Shown in pieces: positions 29,324 through 38,914 of a stretch of 45,716 nucleotides of DNA. Source of the stretch: an uncultured Bacteroidota bacterium (GTDB taxonomy: Bacteria > Bacteroidota > Bacteroidia > Flavobacteriales > Flavobacteriaceae); NCBI GenBank assembly GCA_902620455.1, contig CACNIG010000004.1:77936-123651 (forward strand), written 5' to 3'. A model generated the notes under the pieces. The model did no database searches. It was not told the DNA's origin and saw nothing but the letters and a program-made list of their open reading frames with translations. Made by a program: the position numbers and the translations under genes. Every line of letters starts with the position of its first letter. Positions within the stretch are counted from its first letter, which is position 1.

Positions 29324-31435
29324 TTATTTAATCTTCTTTACTCCCATATTAAATAAAGTGAATCCATAAATATCTGCATATTGGTCAATAACTTTTGCTA
29401 ATGGTGTACCTGAACCATGACCTGCTTCCTTTTCTATTCGAATTAAAACTGGATCCTCCCCTACATGTTTATCCTGTAGATTAGCTGCAAATTTAAATGA
29501 ATGAGCTGGTACAACTCGATCATCATGGTCTCCAGTAGTGATCATTGTTGCTGGGTAATCTATATTTTGTTTAACATTATGAACAGGTGAATAGCCCAAA
29601 AGATATTTAAACATCTCTTCAGATTCTTCTGATGTACCATAGTCAAATGCCCATCCAGCTCCAGATGTAAATTTATGGTATCTTAACATGTCCAAAACTC
29701 CCACTGCGGGAAGTGCAACTTTCATTAATTTCGGCCTCTGAGTCATAACAGCACCGACTAATAAGCCTCCATTTGAGCCACCTCTTAATGCTAAATAATC
29801 TGAAGATGTATAATTTGAAGAGATAAGGTACTCAGCAGCTGCAATAAAATCATCAAAAACATTTTGTTTATTTAGTTTTGTTCCTGAATTATGCCATTCT
29901 TTTCCATATTCTCCTCCGCCTCTAATATTTGGAACAGCATATACACCACCTAAATCCATCCAGACTGCATTCGTTACACTAAAACCTGGAGTTCTACTGA
30001 TATTAAAACCACCATAACCATAAAGTATAGTTGGATTCTTACCATTTAAAACTATATCCTTTTTATGAGTAATAATCATTGGAACTTTTGTTCCATCCTT
30101 CGATTCGAAAAAAACTTGTTTTGATGTATATAAATCAGAATTGAATTCAATTTCAGGTTTCCAATAAATACTATATTCACCATTTGCAGGATTAAAAGAA
30201 TATAAATTTCCAGGTGTGTAATAATTTGAGAATGAAAAATATAATTCTTCTTGGTCTCTTTCTCCATTGAAACCACTTGATGTTCCAATCCCAGGCAACT
30301 CAACTTTTCTTACTAAATCTCCAGAATAATTATATTGGTAGACTTGTGAGAATGCATCCACTAAATATCTTGCAAAAAAATATCCACTTCCAGAACTTAC
30401 TGAAAAAACATTTTCACTTTCAGGAATGACATCTTGCCAGTTTTCTCTGTTTAGATTATTTAAAGTAGTCCTCACTAATCTTTTGTTTGGGGCATTATAA
30501 TTTGTAAAAATGTAAAATGTGTCATCTAAATTGTCAACCACATAGTCATCAGTGGATGGATCATCACTTATTGTTAGTATTCTATTGGAATTTTTTCTTA
30601 GATCAATCATATATAGTTCATTCCCATCAGTTAGGTTAGAGGCAGAAATAAAAAGGAAATTATTATCGTCAGAAACATTTCCAGAAACATATCTATACTT
30701 TTCTCTTTGATCGCCAAAGACAGTTTTATCTGATTTTTGATCTGTATTTAATTCATGGTAATAGAGTTTATGTCTATCTGTGTATTCTGAAAGCTCACTT
30801 CCTTCTGGTTTATCATAAGATGAATAATAGAACCCTTTATTTCCACTCCAAGAAATTCCGCTAAATTTAATATTAGTAAGTGTATCACCAATAATCTGTT
30901 TTGTCTCTGTGTCCATAACTATAGCTTTTCTCCAGTCACTTCCACCTTCAGAAATTGTATATGAAATTAGTTTACCATCTTCAGAAAAATATAGTCCAGT
31001 GAGGGAAATTGTTCCATCTTCAGAAAATTTATTTGGGTCTAAAAAAACTTCTTCACTTGAATTTAAATTATCTTTTTTTCTGTAGACTACATATTGGTTT
31101 TGAAGACCATCATTTCTGTAATAATAAATATATTCTCCCCTTGTAAATGGACTAGTCTGTTTCTCATAGTTCCAAATTGAAGTTAATTTACTTTTTAATT
31201 TATCTCTATAAGGTATCGATTTTAAAAAGTTAAATGTTACTTCATTTTGACTGTCAACCCAGTTAGAAGTATCTAAGGACAGATCATCTTCAAGCCATCT
31301 ATATGGGTCCTCAATGTCAGTTCCGAAATAGGTATCAACAACTACCTCTTTTTTTGTAATTGGATAGTTAATATTTTTAGTTGGTGTATTACATGATGCA
31401 ATTAATACGATAAGAAATATGAGATTATTTTTCAT
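29324..31435 (-). CDS. S9A prolyl oligopeptidase, exported as a lipoprotein
   Basis: A 703-residue serine peptidase that cleaves after proline in short peptides. The N-terminal signal peptide ends at IASCNT, with a lipobox Cys at residue 15, so it is a periplasmic or surface lipoprotein. A seven-bladed propeller domain (about residues 80-420) precedes the hydrolase domain, in which Ser554 (RGGSNGG), Asp638 (GDHDDRVVP) and His673 (EAGHGSG) form the triad. EDPYRWLEDD near residue 40 is a standard S9A N-terminal motif. The gene's start overlaps the 3' end of pyrD upstream by 11 bases. Confidence 0.95.
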   Translation of the reverse strand: MKNNLIFLIVLIASCNTPTKNINYPITKKEVVVDTYFGTDIEDPYRWLEDDLSLDTSNWVDSQNEVTFNFLKSIPYRDKLKSKLTSIWNYEKQTSPFTRGEYIYYYRNDGLQNQYVVYRKKDNLNSSEEVFLDPNKFSEDGTISLTGLYFSEDGKLISYTISEGGSDWRKAIVMDTETKQIIGDTLTNIKFSGISWSGNKGFYYSSYDKPEGSELSEYTDRHKLYYHELNTDQKSDKTVFGDQREKYRYVSGNVSDDNNFLFISASNLTDGNELYMIDLRKNSNRILTISDDPSTDDYVVDNLDDTFYIFTNYNAPNKRLVRTTLNNLNRENWQDVIPESENVFSVSSGSGYFFARYLVDAFSQVYQYNYSGDLVRKVELPGIGTSSGFNGERDQEELYFSFSNYYTPGNLYSFNPANGEYSIYWKPEIEFNSDLYTSKQVFFESKDGTKVPMIITHKKDIVLNGKNPTILYGYGGFNISRTPGFSVTNAVWMDLGGVYAVPNIRGGGEYGKEWHNSGTKLNKQNVFDDFIAAAEYLISSNYTSSDYLALRGGSNGGLLVGAVMTQRPKLMKVALPAVGVLDMLRYHKFTSGAGWAFDYGTSEESEEMFKYLLGYSPVHNVKQNIDYPATMITTGDHDDRVVPAHSFKFAANLQDKHVGEDPVLIRIEKEAGHGSGTPLAKVIDQYADIYGFTLFNMGVKKIK

Positions 31436-32462
31436 AATTTTTATTTAATTCTTTATCTAAAAGTAATTTATTTATTCTTTTAATCAATGAAGGACCTTCA
31501 TAAATAAATCCTGTATAAAGTTGAACTAGGTCTGCCCCATATTCAATTTTTTTAAGGGCATCCTCAGCATTCATTATACCCCCTACTCCAATTATTGGAA
31601 AATCTGGACCAAGCTTCTTTCTTAGATAAGAAATAATTAAATTACTTTTATCCCTCAATTTCATACCACTAAGTCCTCCTGTTTCCTCTTTATGTATAGA
31701 CACAAGCCCATCTCTAGAAATAGTAGTATTAGTGGCTATTACACCATCTATTTTTAATTCAAGCACTAATTGAATGATAGCATCAAGCTGTTGGCTATTT
31801 ACATCAGGAGATATTTTCAATAGTAAAGGCTTGCTGTTCCTTATTTCATTATTTTTATTGACCAACTTTTCTAGAAGAGGTTTTAATAGCTTTTTATCAT
31901 GAAAGTCTCTGAGACCTTTAGTATTTGGAGAGCTAATATTAACTGCGAAATAATCAACATAGTCATTCAGATCTATTAAACATTTTAAATAATCATTATG
32001 AGCATCAATATTTTCAGTAAAAAAGTTTTTTCCAATATTGGCACCGATAATTATGTCTCTTCTTTTTTTTAAATTCTCAGCAATAACTTTAACCCCTCTA
32101 TTGTTAAAGCCAAGCCTATTAATTAAAGATTTATCTTCAACAAGTCGGAAGATTCTTTTTTTTGGATTTCCTGGTTGGGGTAGAGGAGTAACAGTTCCTA
32201 TTTCTATAAATCCAAAACCAAAATTTGAAAATTCTGTGTAAGATTCAGCATTTTTATCAAAGCCAGCAGCAAGGCCAACAGGGTTTTTAAATTTTAATCC
32301 AAAAAGTTTTTTTTCTAAACTACTATGATTAACAATGAATAGTCTTCTAATAATTTTTGTAGTCAGAGGAAAATTAAAAAAAACTTTGATGAACTTTACT
32401 GAGAACTCATGGATTAACTCTGCATCAAATAGGAAGAGAAAGTTTCTTAATATTTTATACAT
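31425..32462 (-). CDS. pyrD: Dihydroorotate dehydrogenase (quinone), class 2
   Basis: A 345-residue FMN enzyme for the fourth step of pyrimidine synthesis, linked to the quinone pool at the inner membrane. The N-terminal helix MYKILRNFLFLFDAELIHEF is the membrane-associated segment of class 2 enzymes. GLKFKNPVGLAAGFDKNAES, EIGTVTPLPQPGNPKKRIFR, NISSPNTKGLRDF (catalytic Ser) and IATNTTISRD are all canonical, followed by the FMN phosphate loop VGGIMNAEDAL. The ATG at 32462 shares one base with the yajC stop; an extra in-frame TTG codon upstream is not needed. Confidence 0.96.
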   Translation of the reverse strand: MYKILRNFLFLFDAELIHEFSVKFIKVFFNFPLTTKIIRRLFIVNHSSLEKKLFGLKFKNPVGLAAGFDKNAESYTEFSNFGFGFIEIGTVTPLPQPGNPKKRIFRLVEDKSLINRLGFNNRGVKVIAENLKKRRDIIIGANIGKNFFTENIDAHNDYLKCLIDLNDYVDYFAVNISSPNTKGLRDFHDKKLLKPLLEKLVNKNNEIRNSKPLLLKISPDVNSQQLDAIIQLVLELKIDGVIATNTTISRDGLVSIHKEETGGLSGMKLRDKSNLIISYLRKKLGPDFPIIGVGGIMNAEDALKKIEYGADLVQLYTGFIYEGPSLIKRINKLLLDKELNKNYEK

Positions 32463-32731
32463 CAAGTTTTTAAATTAGATGATAGTTCAATTGAAATAGC
32501 AGATTTTTCAATTTTTAACTTACCAGCCATTGTTTCTATAATACAAGTAGTACTTTTCTCATCAAAATCATTAATTCGTGCATGAACACCTGAAGTTGTT
32601 ACTATTCTGTCACCTTTTTTTAGATTTTTGAGAAACTTTTTCTCTTTACTGCTTCTCCTAAAAGAAGGAATTATAATAAAAAATAAAAAGACAAGAGCAG
32701 CAAGGAGTAAGTAGGGGAATTGAGATTCCAT
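32462..32731 (-). CDS. yajC: Preprotein translocase subunit YajC
   Basis: An 89-residue accessory protein of the Sec translocon (with SecDF). One transmembrane helix near the N-terminus (PYLLLAALVFLFFIIIPSF) is followed by the cytoplasmic domain with the conserved KKGDRIVTTSGVHARI and TCIIETMAGKLKIEKSAI stretches. It lies 2 bases after the DUF1573 gene and is coupled to pyrD, inside a minus-strand run that begins with nusB. Confidence 0.93.
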   Translation of the reverse strand: MESQFPYLLLAALVFLFFIIIPSFRRSSKEKKFLKNLKKGDRIVTTSGVHARINDFDEKSTTCIIETMAGKLKIEKSAISIELSSNLKT

Positions 32732-32733
32732 AT

Positions 32734-33180
32734 TTAGTTTATTTTTGGTTCAACAAATGCTTGGATTCTTAAAAGTTGACCACCATTTGGTGTATTAGCT
32801 GAAACTTTTACCATTTTTTGCTGTAGGTCAGGTCTACCATTCGTATCAAAATTTACTTCTATCTCCCCTATTCCTCCAGGTTTTATCGGAACATTTTTTG
32901 GGTATTTAGGTACAGTACAGCCGCAACTTCCCATAGCGTCTACAATGTATAAGTCATTTTCACTGGTATTTGTAAATTTAAAGATTGTCTTTACAATTTC
33001 TCCTTCGCTAACCATACCAAAATCATGAAAAACTCTATCAAAAGTTATCTCAGCATAATTTGATTCTTTTTGAATGCTTGATTTATTATTAGGGTTTATT
33101 TTACTTGATGCACTTTCATTACAAGCAAAAAAGAAAAAAGAGAGAGTTATTATGATTAAAAAATTTCTTAAATATATCAT
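32734..33180 (-). CDS. DUF1573 domain lipoprotein
   Basis: A 148-residue protein with a lipoprotein signal (MIYLRNFLIIITLSFFFFAC, lipid Cys20). The DUF1573 domain, an Ig-like (ASPM/SPD-2/Hydin-related) fold common in Bacteroidota, shows FDRVFHDFGMVSEGE, FKFTNTSENDLYI, GSCGCTVPKYPK and PGGIGEIEVNFDTNGR. The function of the family is unknown; the CGC pair may bind a metal or form a disulfide. The gene sits between nusB and yajC, as in other Flavobacteria. Confidence 0.9.
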   Translation of the reverse strand: MIYLRNFLIIITLSFFFFACNESASSKINPNNKSSIQKESNYAEITFDRVFHDFGMVSEGEIVKTIFKFTNTSENDLYIVDAMGSCGCTVPKYPKNVPIKPGGIGEIEVNFDTNGRPDLQQKMVKVSANTPNGGQLLRIQAFVEPKIN

Positions 33181-33208
33181 TTAATATTTTTGTCAAAATT
33201 AGTAAAAT

Positions 33209-34099
33209 TTACGATATAAGACCTCGTCCTTTTTTTACGATTAGACCTTTACTAGTTAAATCTTTCACAATATTATCTATAACACCGTTGACAAACTTTC
33301 CAGAGCTTGGAGACGAAAACTCTTTAGCAATTTCTATATACTCATTTAAGGATACTTTAGTTGGTATTGATGGAAAATAAATAAGTTCAGCAATTGATGT
33401 AATTAATATTATATGATCAATTTTTGCTATTCTGTCTGATTCCCAATTAGGTGTTCTCCCAACAAGATGTTCTTTTAAAATATCATATTCTTTAACAACT
33501 TGATTTAAAAGTTCTTGACCAAATTCAATTTCATCTCGATAATCATGTAAAGTTGGGAGGCTAAAAGAATCTGGATTCTGAATATCAACCTTTTCAATAT
33601 TATTTATTATAAATGAATTTACATATGGGAGATCATTAACCCAATTTATATTTTGATTCTCAAAAAAATCATGTAGAAGATTTGATTGAGCAATAACGTT
33701 TGAATAAGATTCAATGAAGAATCCAAGATTATCATTACTGCCAGAATCAATATATCTTTTATTTAGTTGAATTAAATCATCTTGAAACTCTATTATGTAG
33801 TTTAAGTTTAAATCCCAATTAATTACATTATTTCTCTTAAAATTCTTAGGACTTAATTTATTAAAAAAGAAAAAATATGGATTCTTGCATATGAATGAAC
33901 AACTAAACTTTTTAGACTCAAGATTATTAAAGTGAATATTAACCTCCTTGATAAGATCAATTACACAATAGAGAAGATCTATTGAGGTTGAAGAACTTTT
34001 ACTTATGTATGCTTTTAAAGATTTACTATCTATCAACTCTATTGAATTTGAGTATACAGATTGAATGACTAGAGTGCGTATGTGTCTTCTGTTTAACAT
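33209..34099 (-). CDS. nusB: Transcription antitermination factor NusB, long Bacteroidota form
   Basis: A 296-residue version of NusB, about twice the length of the E. coli protein but normal for Bacteroidota. The N-terminus MLNRRHIRTLVIQSVYS and the C-terminal half, with WESDRIAKIDHIILITSIAEL and the stretch PTKVSLNEYIEIAKEFSSP, followed by SGKFVNGVIDNIV, are the NusB RNA-binding helical fold; the central 120 residues are the group-specific part. It binds rRNA boxA and S10 (NusE), which fits an organism with the rRNA operon nearby. First gene of the run nusB-DUF1573-yajC-pyrD-S9 peptidase. Confidence 0.9.
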   Translation of the reverse strand: MLNRRHIRTLVIQSVYSNSIELIDSKSLKAYISKSSSTSIDLLYCVIDLIKEVNIHFNNLESKKFSCSFICKNPYFFFFNKLSPKNFKRNNVINWDLNLNYIIEFQDDLIQLNKRYIDSGSNDNLGFFIESYSNVIAQSNLLHDFFENQNINWVNDLPYVNSFIINNIEKVDIQNPDSFSLPTLHDYRDEIEFGQELLNQVVKEYDILKEHLVGRTPNWESDRIAKIDHIILITSIAELIYFPSIPTKVSLNEYIEIAKEFSSPSSGKFVNGVIDNIVKDLTSKGLIVKKGRGLIS

Positions 34100-34169
34100 C
34101 TATAAAGAACTAAATCAAAATTAGTCAATAATTAGGATATAATTAAAATTTAATAGAATTAATAAAGTT

Positions 34170-34177
34170 TATATTTG
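34170..34177 (+). promoter_or_regulatory. -7 box before the ABC exporter gene
   Basis: TATATTTG matches the Bacteroidota -7 consensus exactly and ends 9 bases before the ATG at 34187. No good -33 box is visible. The box overlaps a possible TTG at 34175, which argues against that codon as the start. Confidence 0.45.
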
Positions 34178-34186
34178 TCTTTGAGG

Positions 34187-35944
34187 ATGAGAGAATTAAA
34201 GAGATTAAACAAATTTCTTCTAAAGTATAAAGGTAAGCTTCTACTCGGTTTACTTATTACAATAATATCAAGAGTGTTTTCTATAGTCACTCCTAGACTT
34301 GTAGGAGACTCTATGACAACAATTGAGAATTATCTCAGTTTAAGTAATATTTCAATAGATGAACTCAAAGATGTTCTTTTTTTTAATATAGTTTTAATCA
34401 TAGGGGCATCACTAATTTCTGGTTTTTTTACATTCTTGATGAGACAGACAATAATTAATGTATCAAGATTCATAGAGTTTGATGTTAAAAATGAAATTTT
34501 TTCTCATTATCAATCACTTGATCAAATATTTTATAAAAAGAATAGGACTGGAGATTTGATGAATAGAATTAGTGAAGATGTTAGTAAGGTGAGGATGTAC
34601 TATGGTCCAGTTTTAATGTATGGAACCAATGCCGTAGTACTATTTGTAATTATTATATTTTACATGTACAGCGTTGCTCCTAAACTTACAATTTACAGTT
34701 TAATTCCTTTACCTATTTTATCAGTTTTTATTTATAGGATAAGTAATCTTATTAATAAGAAGAGTACTTTAGTTCAGGAAAGTCTCTCAGATCTTTCAAC
34801 ATATTCTCAAGAAAGTTTTAGTGGAATATCTGTATTAAAATCATTTAACATTCAAGATATTATTTTAAATAAGTTTGATAAGTATGCATTTAATAGTTTT
34901 AAAAATAGCTTGAGTCTCGCAAAAATCCAAGCTTGGTTTTTTCCAATTATACTTTTCTTAATTGGGTTAAGTAATTTAATTGTTATTTATATAGGTGGTA
35001 AAGAATTTATTGATGGTAATATTGAAATTGGAGTAATTGCAGAATTTATTATTTATGTAAATATGCTGACTTGGCCAGTTACTCTTGTTGGCTGGGTAAC
35101 ATCCATAGTGAAACAAGCAGAAGCTTCTCAAAAAAGAATAAATGAGTTTTTAGACTCAAAGACTTCATTACGAAATGGAACATCTAGATTAGGGGATAAT
35201 AAGAATAAGGACATTACATTTAAAAACGTTTCTTTTAAATATGATCAAACAGGAATAGAAATTTTTAAATCATTTAATCTAAAAATCAGGTCAGGCCAGA
35301 CATTAGGTGTTGTTGGTAAAGTAGGATCTGGAAAAACATCTTTAGTAGATTTAATATCAAGAATATATGATCCAAAAAAAGGAGATATTTTTATTGGAGA
35401 TAAAAATATAAAGTCTATTGAGATAAGTAAACTTAGGAGTCTAATAAGCTATGTTCCTCAAAATAATTTTTTATTTTCTGAAAGTATAAAGAATAATATT
35501 GAGTTTGGAAATCCTTATTCATCGATAGATGATATAACCAATGCAGCTAAATTAGCAGAGGTTGATTTAGAAATTGAAAAATTTGAGAATGGCTATAACA
35601 CTATTCTTGGTGAAAGAGGTGTAACACTGTCAGGTGGTCAAGCTCAAAGAATCTCAATTGCAAGATCATTCATAAAGGACTCTGAAATATATTTATTTGA
35701 TGATTGTTTTTCCTCTTTGGACTCAGATACTGAGGATAGAATTCTCAAAAATTTAAAAAATAATTTTAAGAATAAAACACTAATAATAATTAGCCACAGA
35801 ATTTCATGTGTTAAGGATGCTGATAATATTATTGTATTAGATAATGGGAAGATCATTCAAAGCGGAAGTCACAATCAATTATTGAAAAACAAAGGATATT
35901 ACAAGGATCTCTACCTTAAGCAAAACAGTGAGATTAATGAGTAG
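34187..35944 (+). CDS. ABC transporter, fused permease and ATPase (MdlB/MsbA-like exporter)
   Basis: A 585-residue half-transporter of the type-IV exporter class. An N-terminal six-helix permease (about residues 15-310) is followed by an ATPase domain with Walker A GKVGSGKTSL, Q-loop YVPQNNF, signature LSGGQAQR, Walker B IYLFDDCFSSLD and H-loop IISHRIS. In Walker B the catalytic Glu position is Asp (FDD), as is usual in MdlA/MdlB-like subunits, so it may act as a heterodimer or have slow turnover. I start at ATG 34187, since TTG 34175 overlaps the -7 box. Substrate unknown (multidrug or lipid). Confidence 0.93.
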   Translation: MRELKRLNKFLLKYKGKLLLGLLITIISRVFSIVTPRLVGDSMTTIENYLSLSNISIDELKDVLFFNIVLIIGASLISGFFTFLMRQTIINVSRFIEFDVKNEIFSHYQSLDQIFYKKNRTGDLMNRISEDVSKVRMYYGPVLMYGTNAVVLFVIIIFYMYSVAPKLTIYSLIPLPILSVFIYRISNLINKKSTLVQESLSDLSTYSQESFSGISVLKSFNIQDIILNKFDKYAFNSFKNSLSLAKIQAWFFPIILFLIGLSNLIVIYIGGKEFIDGNIEIGVIAEFIIYVNMLTWPVTLVGWVTSIVKQAEASQKRINEFLDSKTSLRNGTSRLGDNKNKDITFKNVSFKYDQTGIEIFKSFNLKIRSGQTLGVVGKVGSGKTSLVDLISRIYDPKKGDIFIGDKNIKSIEISKLRSLISYVPQNNFLFSESIKNNIEFGNPYSSIDDITNAAKLAEVDLEIEKFENGYNTILGERGVTLSGGQAQRISIARSFIKDSEIYLFDDCFSSLDSDTEDRILKNLKNNFKNKTLIIISHRISCVKDADNIIVLDNGKIIQSGSHNQLLKNKGYYKDLYLKQNSEINE

Positions 35945-35951
35945 ATTTGAT

Positions 35952-35959
35952 TATATTTG
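35952..35959 (+). promoter_or_regulatory. -7 box before the DUF3276 gene
   Basis: TATATTTG, an exact match to TAnnTTTG, lies 16 bases before the ATG at 35976 in a 31-base gap. No clear -33 match at a 19-base spacing, since that stretch is inside the ABC exporter gene. Confidence 0.5.
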
Positions 35960-35975
35960 GTTAAAATAAAAAATT

Positions 35976-36377
35976 ATGGAAAATCAAAACGATTACAATG
36001 CTGAGGAAATATTTTCAAAGGCATTAAGAGCTGGAAGAAGAACTTATTTTTTTGATGTAAGAGAAACTAAAGCTGGAGATTATTATTTAACTATTACTGA
36101 AAGTAAAAAGTTTACTAATGAAGATGGAACTTTCTTCTATAAAAAACATAAAATTTATCTTTACAAAGAGGACTTTTCTGAGTTTAATTCTTCCCTTAAA
36201 GAGACTTGTGACTTTATCATTGAAAATAAAGGTGAAGAGGTTATAAGTGAAAAGCATGATAAAGATTTTGATAAGAAAAAAGAAACTATGGTTGAATCTA
36301 AACCTACTGAGAAAAAGGAAGAAAAAGAAGAGGAGAAAGATTTTGCTGATGTTGATTTTGAGACTGATGATGAATAA
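35976..36377 (+). CDS. DUF3276 (PUR-alpha-like) nucleic-acid-binding protein
   Basis: A 133-residue protein of DUF3276, which has the PUR repeat fold of eukaryotic PUR-alpha and of the Borrelia regulator BpuR, and so is thought to bind single-stranded nucleic acid. The domain is at about residues 8-85: EIFSKALRAGRRTYFFDVRE, GDYYLTITESKK, KIYLYKEDFSEF. The C-terminal 45 residues are a highly charged Lys/Glu tail (EKKEEKEEEKDFADVD). It has its own -7 box, so it may be transcribed separately from the ABC exporter gene. Confidence 0.92.
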   Translation: MENQNDYNAEEIFSKALRAGRRTYFFDVRETKAGDYYLTITESKKFTNEDGTFFYKKHKIYLYKEDFSEFNSSLKETCDFIIENKGEEVISEKHDKDFDKKKETMVESKPTEKKEEKEEEKDFADVDFETDDE

Positions 36378-36399
36378 ATTCTAATTTAAAAAACTTATA

Positions 36400-38913
36400 A
36401 TGAAAAAAATCTTATTTCTATTAGCACCATTATTTTGTCTTAATGCTCAAGTTGATCTTGAGTACTATTTAGGTGATATAAGCAATTATAATCAATCAAT
36501 ACCAACACCAGAGAGTATAATTGGACATCAGGTTGGAGAGCTTCATGTAAGTCATGATAAATTGAGCCACTATGTTCAAGAAGTGTCAAAATATTCAGAT
36601 AGAGTTAAACTAGTTAACAGAGGAAAAACATATGAAAATAGAGTCTCATGGTTGATGATTATAACAAGTGAATCAAATCAATCTAGGCTCGAAGATATTA
36701 GGAAAGAGCATTTAGAGCTATCAAACCCAAAAAATAAAAATATTGATATCTCAAATATGCCTATTGTAGTATATAAAGGTTATACTGTACATGGTGATGA
36801 ACCCAGTGGTACAAATGCTAGTTTACTTCTTATGTATCATCTACTTGCAAGTGATTCTCAAGAAACAAAAGATTTATTAGAGAATACGGTCATTTTATTA
36901 GATCCTAGTATGAACCCAGATGGACATCAGCGTTTTTCTCAATGGGCAAACAACAATAAAAATCAAAGTTTAAATCCTGATAGTAACGATAGAGAATATA
37001 ATCAATATTGGCCGAGAGCAAGAACTAACCATTACTGGTTTGATCTAAATAGAGATTATCTACCAAATCAATTAATAGAAAGTAATCTAAAAATTCAAAC
37101 ATACACAGAATGGTTGCCAAATATTATGACTGACTTCCATGAGATGGGTACTAACTCAACTTATTTTTTTCAACCTGGAGTTCCTCAAAGAAAAAACCCA
37201 TTGATTTCTGATTTGAATCAAGATTTAACAAAAGAAATTGCTACTTATCATGAGGAAGCACTTAATGAGATTGGATCCCTTTATTATTCTGAAGAAAGCT
37301 TCGATGATTTCTATTTCGGAAAGGGTTCAACTTACCCAGATGCAAATGGTGGGATTGGAATCTTATTTGAGCAAGGAAGTTCAAGAGGTCATATACAGGA
37401 GAGTGTCAATGGAATTTTAACATTTCCTTTTACTATTAAGAACCAACTTGTTACATCATTTTCAACCTTAAAGGCAGCAAAAAACATGAGAATTAAGTTA
37501 CTTAATTACATGAAAGATTTCTTTGATGATCAAGTAGATTTAAATGTAAAAAGAACAAAAAATATTGTTTTTGGTAAACTTAAAGATGAATCAACTGTAT
37601 TTCATCTTGCAGATATTCTTGAAAGTCATAAAATCAAATTTAATCAGATATCTAGAGACATCGTAATAAATGGAAAAAAGTATCTGAAAAATAATAGCTA
37701 CATGATACCGATGAATCAACCAAAAAGAACACTCATTGAAGCTATGTTTAATACTCAGACAAAATTTAAAGATAGCCTGTTTTATGATGTATCTTCATGG
37801 ACATTCCCATTAGCATTTAATGTTAACTACGACTTCACAGATGGATTAAGTCAATCAAACATTTCAAGTCTTATAGACAAAGAAGTTAATGACCTCGTTA
37901 AACCAATTGGCACTGTTGATAATAAGTCTGATTATGCATATATTTTTGAACCACATGAATATTATACTCAAGCTGCGATTTATAAAATTTTAAATGAAGG
38001 TTTAAGAGTCAAGACCGCAACAAGAAAATTTTCTATTAAAGGTAAAGAATACGATTATGGTACATATATGATACCTGTTCAAGATCAAGAATTGAACTCT
38101 GATGAAATTTATAAATTATTGAATAAAGTATCTAAAATGTATAACGTGAATTTTGAATCACATTCAACTGGTATTACTGATGGAATTGATTTTGGTTCTA
38201 ATAATTTTATAATTGTTCAACAACCAAAAATTGGATTAATTGTAGGAGATGGTGTTAGAAGTTATGATGCTGGAGAGATTTGGCACCTTCTTGACCTTAG
38301 GTTTGATATTCCAATTACCAAACTTGACATTGGTAATTTGGGATACATTAACTTAAATAAATATTCTCACATTATTTTACCTGATTATAGCGGGAGTAGA
38401 ATAGATGTTGATCAAATAAAAGATTATGTTGATGATGGTGGTAACTTTATTGCATATAGAAACTCTATTAAATGGGTCTCTAATAATATTGATGAAATTC
38501 AAATGTTATCTAATGATTTAGTTGCAAAGGATATATCTTTTGATGAAAGAGAAGCTTTTTATGGTGCACAACAGACAGGAGGTGCAATATTTAATTCTAT
38601 CATTGATAAAAGTCACCCAATTAATTATGGAATTGAGTCAAGCAGTTTACCTCTATTTAGAAATTCAAATGTATACATGGCTAAAGATGAACAAAGCTTT
38701 AATAATCCTATATTATATAGTAATAATCCATTAATTAGTGGATATGTTTCTGAAGAAAATCTCTCTTTGGTTAAGAAGTCTTCACCATTTAAATTAATTA
38801 GAAGAGGTAAGGGTAAAATTTTATTAATGACAGACAACACAAACTTTAGAGCTTTCTGGTTCGGGACTAACAGGATTCTGCTTAATATGCTATTTCACTC
38901 AAATATAATGTAG
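36400..38913 (+). CDS. M14 family zinc carboxypeptidase
   Basis: An 837-residue secreted enzyme, predicted to hydrolyse peptides from their C-terminus. Signal peptide of about 16 residues (MKKILFLLAPLFCLNA). The zinc ligands are His131 and Glu134 in VHGDEPSG and His247 in DFHEMG; the catalytic Glu is probably Glu324 in ILFEQGSSRG. FDLNRDYLP near residue 214 is a further M14 motif. The last 350 residues have Rossmann-like/glutamine-amidotransferase-like elements (IGLIVGDGVRSYDAGEIW, HIILPDYSG, YVDDGGNFIAYR), as in other large Bacteroidota M14 proteins. Its stop is two bases from the convergent recQ stop. Confidence 0.93.
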   Translation: MKKILFLLAPLFCLNAQVDLEYYLGDISNYNQSIPTPESIIGHQVGELHVSHDKLSHYVQEVSKYSDRVKLVNRGKTYENRVSWLMIITSESNQSRLEDIRKEHLELSNPKNKNIDISNMPIVVYKGYTVHGDEPSGTNASLLLMYHLLASDSQETKDLLENTVILLDPSMNPDGHQRFSQWANNNKNQSLNPDSNDREYNQYWPRARTNHYWFDLNRDYLPNQLIESNLKIQTYTEWLPNIMTDFHEMGTNSTYFFQPGVPQRKNPLISDLNQDLTKEIATYHEEALNEIGSLYYSEESFDDFYFGKGSTYPDANGGIGILFEQGSSRGHIQESVNGILTFPFTIKNQLVTSFSTLKAAKNMRIKLLNYMKDFFDDQVDLNVKRTKNIVFGKLKDESTVFHLADILESHKIKFNQISRDIVINGKKYLKNNSYMIPMNQPKRTLIEAMFNTQTKFKDSLFYDVSSWTFPLAFNVNYDFTDGLSQSNISSLIDKEVNDLVKPIGTVDNKSDYAYIFEPHEYYTQAAIYKILNEGLRVKTATRKFSIKGKEYDYGTYMIPVQDQELNSDEIYKLLNKVSKMYNVNFESHSTGITDGIDFGSNNFIIVQQPKIGLIVGDGVRSYDAGEIWHLLDLRFDIPITKLDIGNLGYINLNKYSHIILPDYSGSRIDVDQIKDYVDDGGNFIAYRNSIKWVSNNIDEIQMLSNDLVAKDISFDEREAFYGAQQTGGAIFNSIIDKSHPINYGIESSSLPLFRNSNVYMAKDEQSFNNPILYSNNPLISGYVSEENLSLVKKSSPFKLIRRGKGKILLMTDNTNFRAFWFGTNRILLNMLFHSNIM

Positions 38914-38914
38914 T

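Noticed and set aside
34175-34186. TTG start for the ABC exporter
   Set aside because: It overlaps an exact -7 promoter box; ATG at 34187 gives the expected N-terminus.
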